The position numbers and the translations under genes were made by a program. DNA of 64,000 nt from Mytilisepta virgata (lineage: Eukaryota; Mollusca; Bivalvia; Mytilida; Mytilidae), in assembly GCA_028015205.1 (NCBI GenBank), contig CM051516.1:25348593-25412592 (forward strand). Direction: 5' to 3'. The notes beneath the pieces were generated by a model, which was given only the letters and a program-made list of their open reading frames with translations, did no database searches and was not told the origin of the DNA. This document shows, in pieces, positions 12,501-27,500 of the stretch; position 1 is the stretch's first letter, and each line of letters starts with the position of its first letter.

Positions 12501-15500
12501 TTTCAATAAGAATATTTGGATTGATATAAATATAAAAAGGATAAGTATATATTTAAACTTTGTTTCAAAATTGTTATATTTGTTGACACAAAATTTTATA
12601 TAAATATGGGTGGTTCTGAAATTTAAAATTAGCATACAAAAAAGCCATTGATTTATCACTTGAATGCCGGTTCTCGAAGAATTGACATAAAATGAGCGAT
12701 GGTGCGCGCAGTATGGTGCAATCATCAAAATTTTGAGACAATTTATTTATCTTTTGGTGGTTTGCACGAAATACTTAAAATGCACAGTTTGATGATCCAT
12801 AGAAAATTATTGATTGATTAGTTATTGTTATCCCCTCGCCCAACTGAGTTGTGGAGGGTATATAGTATCTCGCCCGTCCGAGTGTCTGTCTGTCAGTCCG
12901 TCCGTCCGTCCGTCCAAGTGTCTGTCCGTTTGTCCCACTTCAGGTTAAAGTTTGCATTATCTAAGATACTACATGTGCTACATCAATCATCTTTGGTCAG
13001 TAGATCCGTCTTGGAGAGTGATGCTGCTTCAAATGATAATTGGATCACTCTGCCCTACATTTTCTGCTTGAATGACTCAGGTTAAAGTTTGTGTAAAGGT
13101 TCATATCTAAAATACTACATGTGGTACATCAATCATCTTTGGTCAGTAGATGATAGCAAATGATAGCATGGTCTTTGATAGTGCATGTTATTCTGGGTCA
13201 AGCGCGGACAGGCGAGACATCTTTTAGGGTCCACACTTGTTACTGAAAGTTATTTCTTTAACCATTTAGAACTTTGTATTTGGGAAAAAATCCATTGTCT
13301 AACCCCTAGGCAGAGAAGGTTTGTATAAAACAGGTCTGTTACACTGATATCCCTTGACCACTAAGGCTACATTGTAACTGTAAACAGGAGATATTTGAAC
13401 AGAAATTATTAGGTTGTAGACAAAAAAAAGATGCTTTAAACATTAGGATCTTGATTCATGGATGAAAGTAATTTATGTACCTTCATCTAAAAACATAAAA
13501 ATAAAACAAATTGTTCAAGAAAGTTTATGTACACAAGTGTTTTGACTTTTACAAAAATAATGAAATGTTATTTCATGTATTTTCAGTTCTGACAAATCCA
13601 ATTTAGATAATGCATTGAACGTTTTAGCGAGAGGACTAGAAGAAAATAAGTGTAATTGTAATTTGTGGAAGAATTATCTCAAGATGTACAGTCGACATAA
13701 AGAGAGTACAGATTTAATAGATCTGTGTGCATCAGCATTACAATATACTCAGCATTATGATATCTGGTGGCAGGTTAGTTTTATTATATCACCTGTGGCA
13801 AAGTACCCTGTGTCAGAGATATTTCTGTTGTTGTTTTTAGCAGGTTTTGTCGTCCTCCTGTAAAATCTTGACATTCTGAATAATAATAACAGGACTGACA
13901 GTTTTGTTCAATATTATTTTTTTTTGCTACAACCAAACTCAGTTTAATAGGCATTTTATGTAAAATTTGATGCCATCATAAACAAATGTGACTTTGCTAA
14001 ATATGTACAAGTTTTTTTGTAAAAGATTCAACCATGTTGAGTTTTAAGACATACATGTACCTAATTGATAGGTAAAATGTACAAAATTGACGAAGTATTT
14101 CATCAAGAAATCATTTGCTGAAGTACACACGTCGTCCTGATATGTACCTGGCTGCCGCTGGATGTTAAACAGTTCATCCATCTATCTGAAGTACACATGT
14201 ATGAGTATTGAATTTTTTTTTGTAGTATATGGATGCCACTGTATTCTGTGATGATAAACTTAATATCTGTGATATGATTTTGAATTACCTACAATTCCAA
14301 GAGACTTTGTCACCAGAGGAGATATCCCATGATATTCTGGAAACAATATTGTATAAAACATTGTTGTATGTATGGACAGGGAAATTAAAAACTGCTCACA
14401 AATTTCTTCAGGTTTGTACTCTTTTAAACGTATATTGCATTAAAGGGGCAAACAGAAGCAAGAAAAATGATAACAACTGAGGAATTTTGCTTCCTTTACT
14501 GTGCGGGGGGATTTCCTTTGTTAAAAAAGGATTTTTGTGTTGAAAGTTCCAAAATAGTTTTGTAGTTAAAGAACATCTTCAAGACATTTTGACCATTAGC
14601 TTTCTTGTCCTCAGCTATATGGTAGAGTAGCCATCTCATTCATATCATTTCTGTGTTCTTGAAATGTAGTTTAGGACAAGAATAAAGAAATAAAGAAGAC
14701 TAAATGGCCAAAATGTCTTAAAAGATTACTTACTACAATAAAATAAATTTGCAAATTGGATATTAGTATATTTTAATCTATTTCTCAACAATTTTGTATC
14801 AAGATTTTGAATAAGATTTGCTAAATGGGCTTCAATGGGATTTAAATGCACTTATAAAGTGGCATATGGATCTAATATTCTTGTCTATGTGTCTCATTCA
14901 GGTGCTAAATCAAATGAAAAGAGGTTTAATTTTATACATTGATATAAAACAGTAAACATGTATCAGCCTCTCTCATACAGTCAGAAAATGTAAACGTGAA
15001 AAAAGCAAAAAAAAGAATGAATTTTTTTTATAAAAAGAATGATAAAATATATCCACATCAGAATTCCAGGTAATTTGCATAAAGGACATTTCCAGTTGTT
15101 AAAGCAGTATTATTATTCCACACAGATGCCTGAACTTAGTGGGTAATACTAAAAGAAATGGACTTCAAAAATTAATCATCATTGAATGAAATAAGATACT
15201 GAATTGTACTTAGTTATAAAAATTTCAATGAATTTTTGCCAAATATTAAACAATTTTCATTTTACAGGGTAAACTTAAAAGTACCAAAGAAACTGCATGG
15301 ATACACGATAGTTTACAGACAGATGACAAATGTATACTATGGTTGTCTTATATTTATCTTAAGGAATTCAGACAACTACCACAACAGTTATATAATCCTC
15401 ACAACCAGCTGTCTGGTAGAATTGTCAATAAGGTAGGATATTTTTATACCCGCGCTCCAAAGGACAAAATTTTTCATCACACTTTTCTCTGCAACTACTC

Positions 15501-18500
15501 ATCACAGCCACTTGATATTTTGTCAAAAGCATTCTATAGGTACACCATATCGTGGGATACGTATCAGGGCTAAGGTGACATCAACTTCCTGTTTGACGAC
15601 CGTTGATTTATCCACATCGGGGGGTGGGGGTGGGGGGGGGGTGATGATATCACTATGGACAGTACATCTTGTTTTTAAAATCATACTTAGAGTCGGTGTA
15701 ATTAAATAATTCAATATTGAAAGATGCAGATACTAATATAAGATCAATTAAATGAAGTTTTTGGCATCAGAGTTGTAGAAAAAGAAATTTGTGCAAACTG
15801 ATACATATTTAATTAATAAATTTTGTTTTGTTAATTGCTGTAAAAGGTACAACATCAGGAGCTAGGGGAAATAGTCATAGAAGCTAATTAAGGATGATCG
15901 CTGGTCTAATAGGAAATAAATAGGATTTGAAATAGGTGTTTTAGTTTGAGAGAACATATGAATAGTAAAGAAATAAGCAAGAAAAAAATATAGGTTCATG
16001 TGCTCATTTTAGAGCTATAAGGCCTTGAAAATTTGCAGGAAATGGGTTTTCTCTGGATTTTTCATTGTCTTTGCATTGCCAACTTCAGTCTCTCAAAAAT
16101 TTATGAAAAAATAAAAAGGATTTTATAAAATTTTGTCAAATACCATTTTCAGGTATATATTATTGAATTATAAAAGAAAAAGTGGGGGTTCATGGGCAAA
16201 AAATTTCATGTTTAAGAAATGGATAAAACCCGAGGATTCTGAAAATCTGACAAAAAGACCAAAACATGTCCAGCGAGCATCCTTAAATATATAACTCAAC
16301 AGTATTCTTACAGAGGTATAATAAATTTGTGTATATTTACAGGAAAAGTTGATTATCCCTTGGAATAGTTTGTCAAATTTACTTCCGAAAGCATCTGTAG
16401 ATGTTCTCAAATCTTTGCTATGGAAAGCTGTAGAAAACTGTAGGGGGACGTCTGATAAAGTACTGCCTTCTGTAGAAATACTTTATGTTAATATCTTCCA
16501 CCTGCTTCAGTCACAACAAAGGTAAGTTTTATTGGATATTTATAATCATATTTGTATTTATTTAATTGAATATAGACTAAAGTTAAAAGTGCATAATATT
16601 TTTTTATGACCCTATTTAGCCATAGATGATAGGCATTGATACAAACTACAGCCATTAAATTGTCGGTTTTTGTCGAGCCTGTGACTTTAGTCGCAGAAAG
16701 CTTGACATAGGGAAAGCGGCGGCGTTAACTAACTTCTTAAAAGCTTTATATTTTAGAAGGTGGAAGACCTGGATGCTTTATACTTTGTATATAGATGCCT
16801 TATGTTACGAAGTTTCTGCCTGTCATATGTACATTGCCCTTGACCTCATTTTCATGGTTCAGTGACTACTTGAAAAAAAAAATAAAGATTTTTCGTAATG
16901 TTAATTTCTCTCTTATTATGAGTAATAGGATAACTATTTGGTATGTGTGTACCTTACAAGGTCCTCATCCCCGTCAGACAGTTTTCAATTGACCTCGACC
17001 CCATTTCAAGGAACAAGGTTAAGTTTAGGTGGTCAAGTCCATATCTCAGATACTATAAGCAATAGGTCTAGTATATTTGGTGTATGGAAGGATTGTAAGG
17101 TGTACATGTCCAGCTGGAAGGTGTCATCTGACCTTGACCTCATTTTCATGGTTCAGTGGTTATAGTTAAGTTTTTGTGTTTTGGCCTGTTTTTCGAATAC
17201 TGTATGCAATAGGTCTACTATATTTGGTTTATGGAAGGATTGTAAGGTGTACATGTCCAACTGGCAGGTGTCATCTGACCTTGACCTCATTTTCATGGTT
17301 CAGTGGTTATAGTTAAGTTTTTGTGTTTTGGCCTATTTTTCGAATACTGTATGCAATATGTCTAGAAATACACGACAGGCGAGACATTTTTGTGTGTTGT
17401 TGTTATAGTTGTTATGTTGACTTAAAAAAATGTTTTTGTGAGCAATTATGATAGAGCCTGAAAAGTAAATGTATTTGCCAAAGTGGCCTAGCTGTTTATG
17501 TTCATCTGACTACTGATTCGAATCCAGCTTGTGGCAAGGTGTGTTCAACTCTGGTCTTAATTAACAAGGATTGCCAGTTTTCCTGTCATTGGTCTGCGGT
17601 TCCCTTTTGGGTTCTCCAGCTTCCTCCATCAATAAAATATTTGTAAAATATAGCCAAATGAGCTAAAAATGGCATACAAACCCCAATAAGCCAATCGATC
17701 TATTAATTTGTGTATGTGACTAAAGAAATTTCCATTTTTATATGCCCGTCATAGACAGGACGTATTATGGTATACCAATGTCTGTCCGTCCGTCTGTTAA
17801 CACTTTGTACCATAACTCATGTTTGCTTCAATCAATTATCATGAAAGTTTACAACATTAGGATTGACGGAAAAAAGCTCCCTTTCGATTTTGACGATTTT
17901 CAATTTTATCATTCTGGAGTTATGGGACTTAGATTTTCGAACAAAAAGCAGTTTTTCACATGTCGTGCACTAATTCGAGTACACCTAGACTGATTTTCTT
18001 CAAACTTTAACACAATATAACAAATGGTGGTCTGAGCATCTGTATACCTTATGACGATTTTCACTTTTGTCATTCCAGAGTTTTGGGACTTAGATTGTCA
18101 AAATATAAGCAATTTTTTATAAGTATAAAATTTCCTGCTTACACAAAGATGATAGCGAGCTCTATTGGAGCATATGCATTTTCTACATATGGATCATTTA
18201 GAAAAGTCTTTGTTTAATGGGGGCAGCCATGTTGTGCTACATACTAAGGCTAGAAAAAGTTTCGTTCGCCGGAAACTGAAGTAAGGGAAAAAACTTGCTT
18301 CAAATTATAATTTTAGAATCAGAATCGTGATACCGGAAATGAGTTTCTGGAAAGGCTATTGCTGTGCTCGCCTCACTGGCCACGCCAACATCATATTAGT
18401 TCGTTGTTACAGTGTTATAATTTAGATATGTTAGGCCGTTGAAATAGTAACATGACACTTAATTTGCTGAAAAAAATTAATATTTTCCTACGGGTGTACA

Positions 18501-21500
18501 CATTTATCATGCGCAATAGGCGCAGCAGTTTATTGTAAATAATACTTATTACTGTTGAAGTATAATATGGTAGATTTTTTAACATGCATCTGAATTGGGC
18601 ATATTTTTTGGAGCAACAGAAATTAATTTCCACAAATCGAATCTACACAAATCTTCTGCCAAAAGTACATAATAAAATTACAATTTTGTTGGTGGCAATC
18701 AAAGCATTCAGTACAATAAAAAAGACAGACTGCCTTTAATTTTTCAAGTGTAGCCCACTAACTCCAGTACGTCCTGACTCATTTTCTTCAAACTTTAACA
18801 TATTATTACATATGTTGGTCTGTAGGTCTGTATACTTTTGACGATTTTCACTTTTGTCATTCCAGAATTATGGGACTTATATTATCCAAATATAAGCAAT
18901 TTTTCAAATGTCGCACACTAACTCCAGTAAGCCTTGATCAATATTTTTCAAACTGCTTACACAATGATGATATTTAGTTCATTGTTACAGTGTTATAATT
19001 TAGATATGTTAAGCTATTTAAAAAGTAACATGACATTTAATTTGCTAAAAAAAATATCAACAACTTCATAGCTGTTGCTGGGGACAGGCATATCATGCAC
19101 ATAAGATGCAGCAGTTTATTGTGAAGGTTATATTATAATAAAAATACAAGATAAAATGTTCAAGGGAGACATTTTAAAGGTATTATACACTAAAATGAAA
19201 GATGCACTTGTTTTTCCAGAGGTCTTTCACAGGATCATTCAAAGGTTCCATCCAGGTCTCAATTTTGACTCATAGAACAAGGACACTTATGACTCAAACC
19301 AGATCACATGAGAAATTTGTGAAATGGAACCTTGCTCTACCTGACCTTGTACAAATGGGAATCGAAGTTGTGCAACCTTAATTCATTAATATTCATTGGG
19401 AGAAATACTTTGCTTCATTTGTTTGAAAGTTTTTTATCCTTACAACTTTCAAAAGTCATTGATAGCTATAAATGACTGGTCTGTATGATGTATATATTGA
19501 TTGTATTTGAATGTCACTGTAATTAGGCAAACAATTTGAGATGCATGTTTTCCTAGAATCAGTCAGCAAATGTTTAATAGCATAAATTGTATTAATATAG
19601 AATGACAATGTAAGTAGTTGGTTGCATGTGAGATTTTATCCTATGGTTGTCTGGCATGTTGTCATCTGATCAAAATGTATTATCCCTATAGCTTTATTTG
19701 TGCAAGCTTGAGTTGTCCTTCATGAACCTTATTATGTTGTACATTTTGTATGTGAAACTTTTACACACAAAAAATATTATCCTTAAATCTCTTGGCTAAT
19801 TAGGACCAAACTTTAGATCTCAAACGGTAGGTGTTCATAATTATATTTGGGGAACATAATCTTTTACTCATATGGTACATGTAAGTGTAACAAATTATGC
19901 AGAATTCAGCAAAAGATATTGAAAAATCTTCTTTTTGACTTATTGGGCCAACCCTTTTCAAAATTATGTTTTGCAACTGTTACGGTAGACGTAGAATTTT
20001 TTTTACCATTTCCACACTCCTCAGCCAGGTGATTAAAAATAGTTTGAAATGATTTAAAAGGACATGGTATGATTTGGCCCCTTGAATTCCAAAAAAAAGT
20101 AACGAAAAATTTACTATTAATAATTTATTTTTAAGTACTCTTATTAAAATGCTGCATTTTAAGGAACATGTTTTGTTTTCAACAAGAAATTAATGTAATC
20201 GCAGCAATATTCTGTCAAAGATGGCTGAAGAAATCAATGAAAAACAGCAAATTTCACTCATTTATGGACCTTTTAATTGAAATTTTGATATGAGCAACAG
20301 CCTTGCACAATAAGATATTTTACTGAAATGTTTATGTAAGACAAACATTATATTAAAAAGTCTTTTGGGCAAGGCTGTTGCTTAAAGTTGTTTTGACCAA
20401 AATATACTGTGAAAACACTCAAATTCTTGATTTAGCAGACGTTCATGACGTCGCTGGTGCATCATGGGAAGGAATTTTTTCCAATGATTGATACCTTTGA
20501 AAGTTTATCATTATACGATAAACTTAATACAAATTCAAATCTGAAATTTTAATTTTAATTTTTCATGTCAGATGGGGCCAAATAATGGCTGAAATAATAC
20601 CATCTTTTTTGATGTATTGTCTCATGCAATATCCCAAACTTACTCTCCTGATTTGGTCTTCGAGTGAGCCTACTTAGAGCAACCAAGTTTCGACTGTGAT
20701 TTTCATTTCACATGACTCAGCAGCATAAGGCGTTTGTTTTTAGTGGAAATTTATCAGAAACATTCAAGTTTTGTTGCATGTTTGTAAGCAGAATCAGTAT
20801 AGACATGGTTTACTCAGATTAACCAATGAACCTCTGGTCATGTGATTGCAAATTATTACAGTGATACAGATAAGCGCATTTTGAAAGTCTAAATGTCAGA
20901 ATTAATGGACAATCTTTTATTGGTTAATTAACCTTATTGAGTTATCCAAGAAAACATAAAAATTGTAAAGTTGTTAATAAAGGCTATGTTTGTATACCTC
21001 ATAAAAGTTTCTGAATGGGGAATTTCCAATAAAAAAATTAATGCACATGAAAATTTCAAAAAATTATTTATTTGAATTTTTCAACTCACACTTATTGTAA
21101 ATTTGTAAAACTGTTATTTTAAATATTTTTAATGTGCTTTGTGAATATTTCATGCAACACGGGGTTGTAATACTTAATTTTGTAAAATCTCATATTAAGA
21201 GTTATCTCCCGTTTCAATTGAAAATTCCATACGTGGGATTCTTTTGTTTCTCTGGAGGTCATGATTGAACAAAATCAGGTAAGTTTAATTGTGTCAGTTA
21301 CGACTTGGCTCATTGCATCTTTCACCCATGTGACTAGACAGTTCACATTGATTAAGGTAATCAAAATTTGAAAAATCCATTTTATGAACTGAGGTGTTCA
21401 GGCAGTAGAAAATTACATGTTCACAGAATTTTATTTAAGCTTACATGAAATAATTGTTTAAGACATACATTTTGTTCTCAATTTTGCATGAATTTGCAGA

Positions 21501-24500
21501 ATATTGTATTCTTTGTACAGATATAAACAATGTTTTGGGAAAAGTTGGTGAAAGGTGCCATACAAATTACACTTTGATTATTATCTACTGTCTGTGCAGA
21601 AAACATGTTTGTTAAATTTGAAAGGTTGATAAATATAATGTCCTGAAGCCAGCCTCTGGTTCAATTTTCAATTTATGAGTAGCTTGCAGAGAACATTGTA
21701 ATAAAATTTTTAATGTGTCTAATGAAAAGAAAGAGAAATTTGTATAATATGTTATTATACAAATTGTTTCAATTAAAAGCTTGTAAATAAATATGCACTA
21801 TTAATTGCCAGGTATTTTTTCTTTAAAAAGTACTGTTTGTTAAAATGCCATACCTTAAATTACCTGTAATTAATTAATAACATGTAACCCCTGGAGGCAC
21901 AGAGGACATAGCTGTTAGGGGATGATAAATGTTAGGTCGGACTGCCGACTGAAATATTGTGTCCTCTTAAACGTAAATCTTGGATTAAATAGACTACTGC
22001 CATTAATTTTCGGCTATATGCATTAAATTAATGGTTACTTTTGACAAAGTGTTCTTCTTTGAAATTGGTTCAAAATATATTATGATAGTTAAAGATATTT
22101 TTCAGTGGAAAGTTGAAAAACCAAGGACATCTTGCAAAAGATATTTTTTTATGTGGAAGAAAATAAAGAAGGAATAAAATAAAATTCCTTCCCCTGTTTA
22201 ATATTTAATAAACTATAGAACTAAAAATTTTAACTAGTTGACCGTCAATAGCTTTGTTGGGTCCCATATGGAAAAAATTGGAACATTATATGAGTTTGAG
22301 CATCACGGAAAAATATTTGCTTTAAGGGAAGTTTGGTTGCTGGAACACTAAAGAACTCATGAAAACTGTTCACATTACATTGTAGTTCTAGTAAATGGGA
22401 ATGTCAAGATTTTTTTATGAACACACCCATAAAGTAGTTTAAAATAATCAGGATATTCTAGTAATTTGAGTTTGAGTAAGCGAAGGGATCTAAAAATTAA
22501 TTTAGATACCCAGTTTATTTAATTTATTCAAGTGTTTAGATACCCAATGATAGATATTCAAGATTTTACCAAAAAAGTCTTATCAAAATGTAGACATGAA
22601 TATTGTACCTCAATATAAGGTTTTCAAGCTGGTATTTAAAATTAATGTTAAAATTCAAAATCTGACCGAATTTTTATGGTATGTGTCTGTTATTAAAATT
22701 ACTGTTATAATAGGAAAATTTGTATTTTAATTTTGTAGTTCCAATCTGCTATTATTTAAAATTATGGTAACTGTTGGAAAGAAATATATATAAAACGTCT
22801 GCAGTTAAATAGAATTATACTGAATCAATTAATATTTGTGTAATCAAATTGTTGATAAAGACCTAGAAAAGAAATTTTAATTCAAGGAAAGGTGAATATC
22901 CATATATACTATACTGTAATACGAGGTGGAATTTAAACCAGTAAGAATTATTGCCCTTTGTGCATATATTTCATGTCTGATAGATGTACATCGTCAGCAA
23001 TCAGCAATAAACTTTACCTTTTAACCTTTAGATATGAATAGATTCATAATTAAATAAAAAATCTTAAATGAGCACTAATTTCATCAATAATTATTAGCAA
23101 TTAAGTTCTACTTTGGCCATCATTATCGAATAATTTGTGGATATCATTAAACCTCTAAATTAACAATTATAGAAATACGACTCGGCTTATCCATTCAAGA
23201 TCATTTACATTTTAAAACGCACAACAATAGTAAATTCACAAAAATCTTTGAAGTGTTAAACTTGTAAATTTATGACAAGACTCTTATCAGATTTCAGAGG
23301 ACCCTTTCTTGTTACTGAATAGAAAATTGAATACAGTCGATAGCCTTTTCATAGCAGGCGGTGTCAGTTTGCGTAAAAGTTACATAACATATCGATGTGA
23401 ATAAAAATAAAATTAAACTCCAATGAATTTATGTCATGCATTGTTGTATGAATGTTTTCTGGCATGATACAACTCAATTATGTTCTTAAATGTTTGGTAA
23501 ATTGAATAAATTTCTCAATTTGATTTCAATGCTTAAAATTATTTCTTTATAAATGTTGTGAAAATTTACTATGGGCGTATGACTTAAGTGTCAGTATATT
23601 TGAAATGTTATTTTTTAACATTTTTTCCCCTTGACGGGTTATGGCTGCTTATTAAAGTTTTTTCTATATGCTGATGTATTGATCGGTCTGCCCTATATTT
23701 TTTTCAGAAATTTAAAACCTTGTCCTTTAATCATTTATAGCTGTACCAAAGAGAAGGTCAAGATTAAATGTTTTAGTTTTAAGAGTTGTAGCACAAGTCA
23801 TTCTGTGGTGTTTGAGGGGAGTCTGTAGGAAGAGAATTTATGAAGTTGAATTTGTAAAAAGTTATGAATTTTAATAATTAATTCCAATATATTTTGACTG
23901 TTTGATTTGAACTAGCCACCTTTTTGGAGTTATGGCCCTTGATTTTAATTTTTTTTTCTCACTTTTTTCTACGTGGTTGATGCATCTCTGTCCTATTAAC
24001 TTTTAACCAGATTTTCCGGAAGAAAAAATCTTAGTTTGACAATCTACGGCAGTTGGATGGATCGAAACCTTGATGAATCGGACAACCTCTTGTTGAAGAA
24101 TTCGTTCCTTATCCATGTATTTGTGTTACAGATATGAAGAAGCAGCAGCCTTGTGTCGTAAAATTCTGATGATGGACCACACAATGGTTGAAATCTGGTT
24201 ATGTGTAGCAGAATTATACTCAACCTGTGGTGATCCAATTGCAACTAGACAGGTTAGTTATTAAGTGTAACAAAAATTAGCGATCTTTCAGCCTTGACTG
24301 AAATCGTTATCTGTATAAACTCATGGTACCATAAATTGGGATATTTAAGTTAAGATTTTTAAAAACAACACTTATCAATTGTCAATCCTGACAGCTTGTC
24401 AAACAATATTATTACCATTACACAGGACAAATGCCAGTCAAACAGATTAGTAAATGATACCCTCATAATAGCAAGTTTTTATTTGATTTTTTTTTTCTGA

Positions 24501-27500
24501 AAGTTCCAAAATTACTGGTAAACACACTACTGACACAAAGCGCTAAATTTTGACACACAAAAATTTAACATTTTTAGCAAAAAACACCAAATTATCCCTA
24601 TACCAAAATATCCCAATTTGGAATAGTTTCAGTCTTTACTCTCATCATTATTAACATCAGTTGTTATGTATATAAGAGGCCTGGAGAGTACATATTATTG
24701 GTATTATTAATTTGGAATGTCAGAAATATAAAATTTAGTCCAGAAAATTAATTTTTGTGTGAGTTTTTATGTTCACCTTAAGTAAAATTTTGTTTTTATT
24801 ACATGGTAAAGAGTGAACCTGACACAATCCCATTCTGTAAAGTGATTGCATTTAACAACAACTTAAAATTAAAATAAATTGTTCGGTATTTACGAAACAT
24901 TTTATTGTCAAATCTAAATTGTCTGGAAATTTTTTACACAAAAGTTTTATTTGATGTTCTTAAGAGATGAAAGAGAAATTTTTAAAAAGACATAAACCTT
25001 TGGACCTCAATTACAACATAAATTAAACTCAACATAAAAGCATAGGCCCCATACATATGTAGTAATTTGTCTTGTTTTTGGGGAGGAAAAAACAACACTG
25101 AGGTGCAGAAATGAACAATCACTCATTTTTTTTCAGTTCTTTGATCTTGAATACTTTAGTAACACCTACATGTACAAATACCTTTAGGGAGCCCCAGGAA
25201 TTAGGTCAGCACAAATTTTGTGATCAGTCATTGAATGGGGCAGTGAATGTTGTACATGGAAAAGAGAACATCAGCACATTTTGGCTTTTAGAAAATATTA
25301 AAAATTTGTAACAGGTAGAACTCATCTGAAGTACCTGTATTATCTGAATATACCTTGCTAAGAGATAAATTAAGATAAGGAATGGAGAAATCTTTTTTTT
25401 TAACTCAGCCCACTTGCCCATTCATTTCACCCATGCATATATAAGAGGAATTCATTGAGTTATGGTGTTAGTCCCTGGTGGTAATTCCCCCCCCCCCCCC
25501 CCCATTCTGCAAGTGGTGAAGTATCTATGATGAAATTCAGGAAACTGAATGATTACAAGTAATTATTAAGATATTATTAAGATGTAATGTTTACTTGCCA
25601 TTAAGATTAAGTTTGGATCCTTCAGTCAATTCAATATTCTATTTTGGGTTGGTGAATAATTATAATTTGACATGGATACACACCAAAACTTGTAGAACAT
25701 ATTTTTCAAGATACATAGCATATAAGATTGAGACAATGAGTGTTGTACAATGATGAGATGTACAGTTAAGTCTTGTTATTCCAACATTGACAAAACCATC
25801 AAAAATAATTTAACAGGAAGTTTAAGTTATTAGGAGTAAATACAGTGGAAAGTATTATCGTGGGACCAACAAATTAGTTTAAGATATAAGAAATTTCCAG
25901 TTAGAATAGCTTGAGATATCCAGTAAGTCATGCTGGTACATAGGTAGCTACTGTCTGTAAACTTTAGTTAGTGGAATGGGTTTTTGGCATTTTGAAAGTC
26001 AAAACATTAGAATTATTTAAGACATTTTTAGCTCACCAAAGAGCTATGTGAGCTATTGTCATCACTTGGTGTTCGTCGTCTGTTGTCGTCGTAAAATTTC
26101 CTTTAAAGATCTTGTCTGAAACAACTTGGCCAATTGAAACAAAAATTGGCAGCAATGGTCCTTAGGTGGTCATCTTTCAGAATTATATTCGATGACCCCA
26201 CCCGTCATCCAAGATTGCCACCATTGCTGAACTTAGTTTAACACTGGACCCTATGGGAAATTTACTTAAAGATCTTTTTGTCTGAAAGAATTTGGCCAAT
26301 CAGACCAAAAGAGTCCTATTAATTGTTTAATAAAGTTTATAGGAATTTGTTTTAAACTACTGAGCGAACTGGATAATTAGGATGCAGTGGTCCCTAGATG
26401 GCCCTCTTTCAGAATTATATTTGATGACCCTGCCCATGATCCAAGATGGCCATCAGAGCCGAACATAGTTTTACTTAGGATCCTATGGGAAAGATATTCT
26501 TGTCTGAAACCAGTTGGAACAAAACTTGGCAGCAATGGTCCTAAGTAGTTGGTCCTCTTTCAGAATTAACCAGAAATGTTTAACTTCTTGTTTGAAACAG
26601 GTGAGCAATACAGGCTCTTGGAAGTCTCTAGTTTGGTTGGTTAGTTCACAAAAAGAAAAAAAAATTACAGTTGTTCATAAATATATTTGTACCATCAAAT
26701 TTCCAACAGAAAAAATAGTGCACATGAAAATTTGAAAAAAATTTTTTTTTGAATTACTGAGACCTATCCAAAAATTTGTAAGACCATTATTTTAAACATT
26801 TTTCATGCACATTGTGTTTATTTTATGCAACACAAGGATGTTAAAATTTAATGAAAGCTCATAGAAAGAGTTATCTCATCTTAACATTGAATGTTTCTAT
26901 TTCCCTTGAAGACATGATTGAACAATATCAGGTATGTTCAAGTGTTATAGTTACAACTTAGCTATTTGCATCTGTCAGCCAAGTGATCAGACAAAAGTAC
27001 TGAACTTTTGAAAAATCCATTGTGACGTTTACAGACTGTAGCAAAATGTTTAGTCTGTGATATATTCATACAGTGGATCATTTTAATTTTAATTTTATAC
27101 AAAGCAATTTGCAATAAATCCTTCCATTTCTCCATTAGTTGGGTCATTAATACCTACATTTCATGCTTGATTGACTTGGCAGAAGTACTAAACAGGTTGA
27201 AATATCTTTTTGCAGGTATTTGCTGATGCCCTAGCTGCTAACAGATTCAGTGCTCAGCTCAGTTTTTATGCAGCAAACTATGAAATTTTACAGGTAAATT
27301 TTTATTTGTGTTTGTTACTTGTACATATATTTCTTTCAGTACTGAAAAATACTATTTAGTTTCACGACGATTAATTTGTACCCTTTTGTCAAAGCATGGG
27401 TTTTGGTAAAATGGCATGGAACAAAGATGCTTAGATAGATAGGCAAGCAATGCATTCTTCCATGGTTCTTGTGTAGTGTAAGGGTTACTGTGGACAAGAG

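Noticed and set aside
15441..15660. Another hairpin-capped element starting tttttatacccgcgctcc
   Set aside because: The start resembles the class, but no monomers or closing arm are visible and a G-rich tract obscures the right side.
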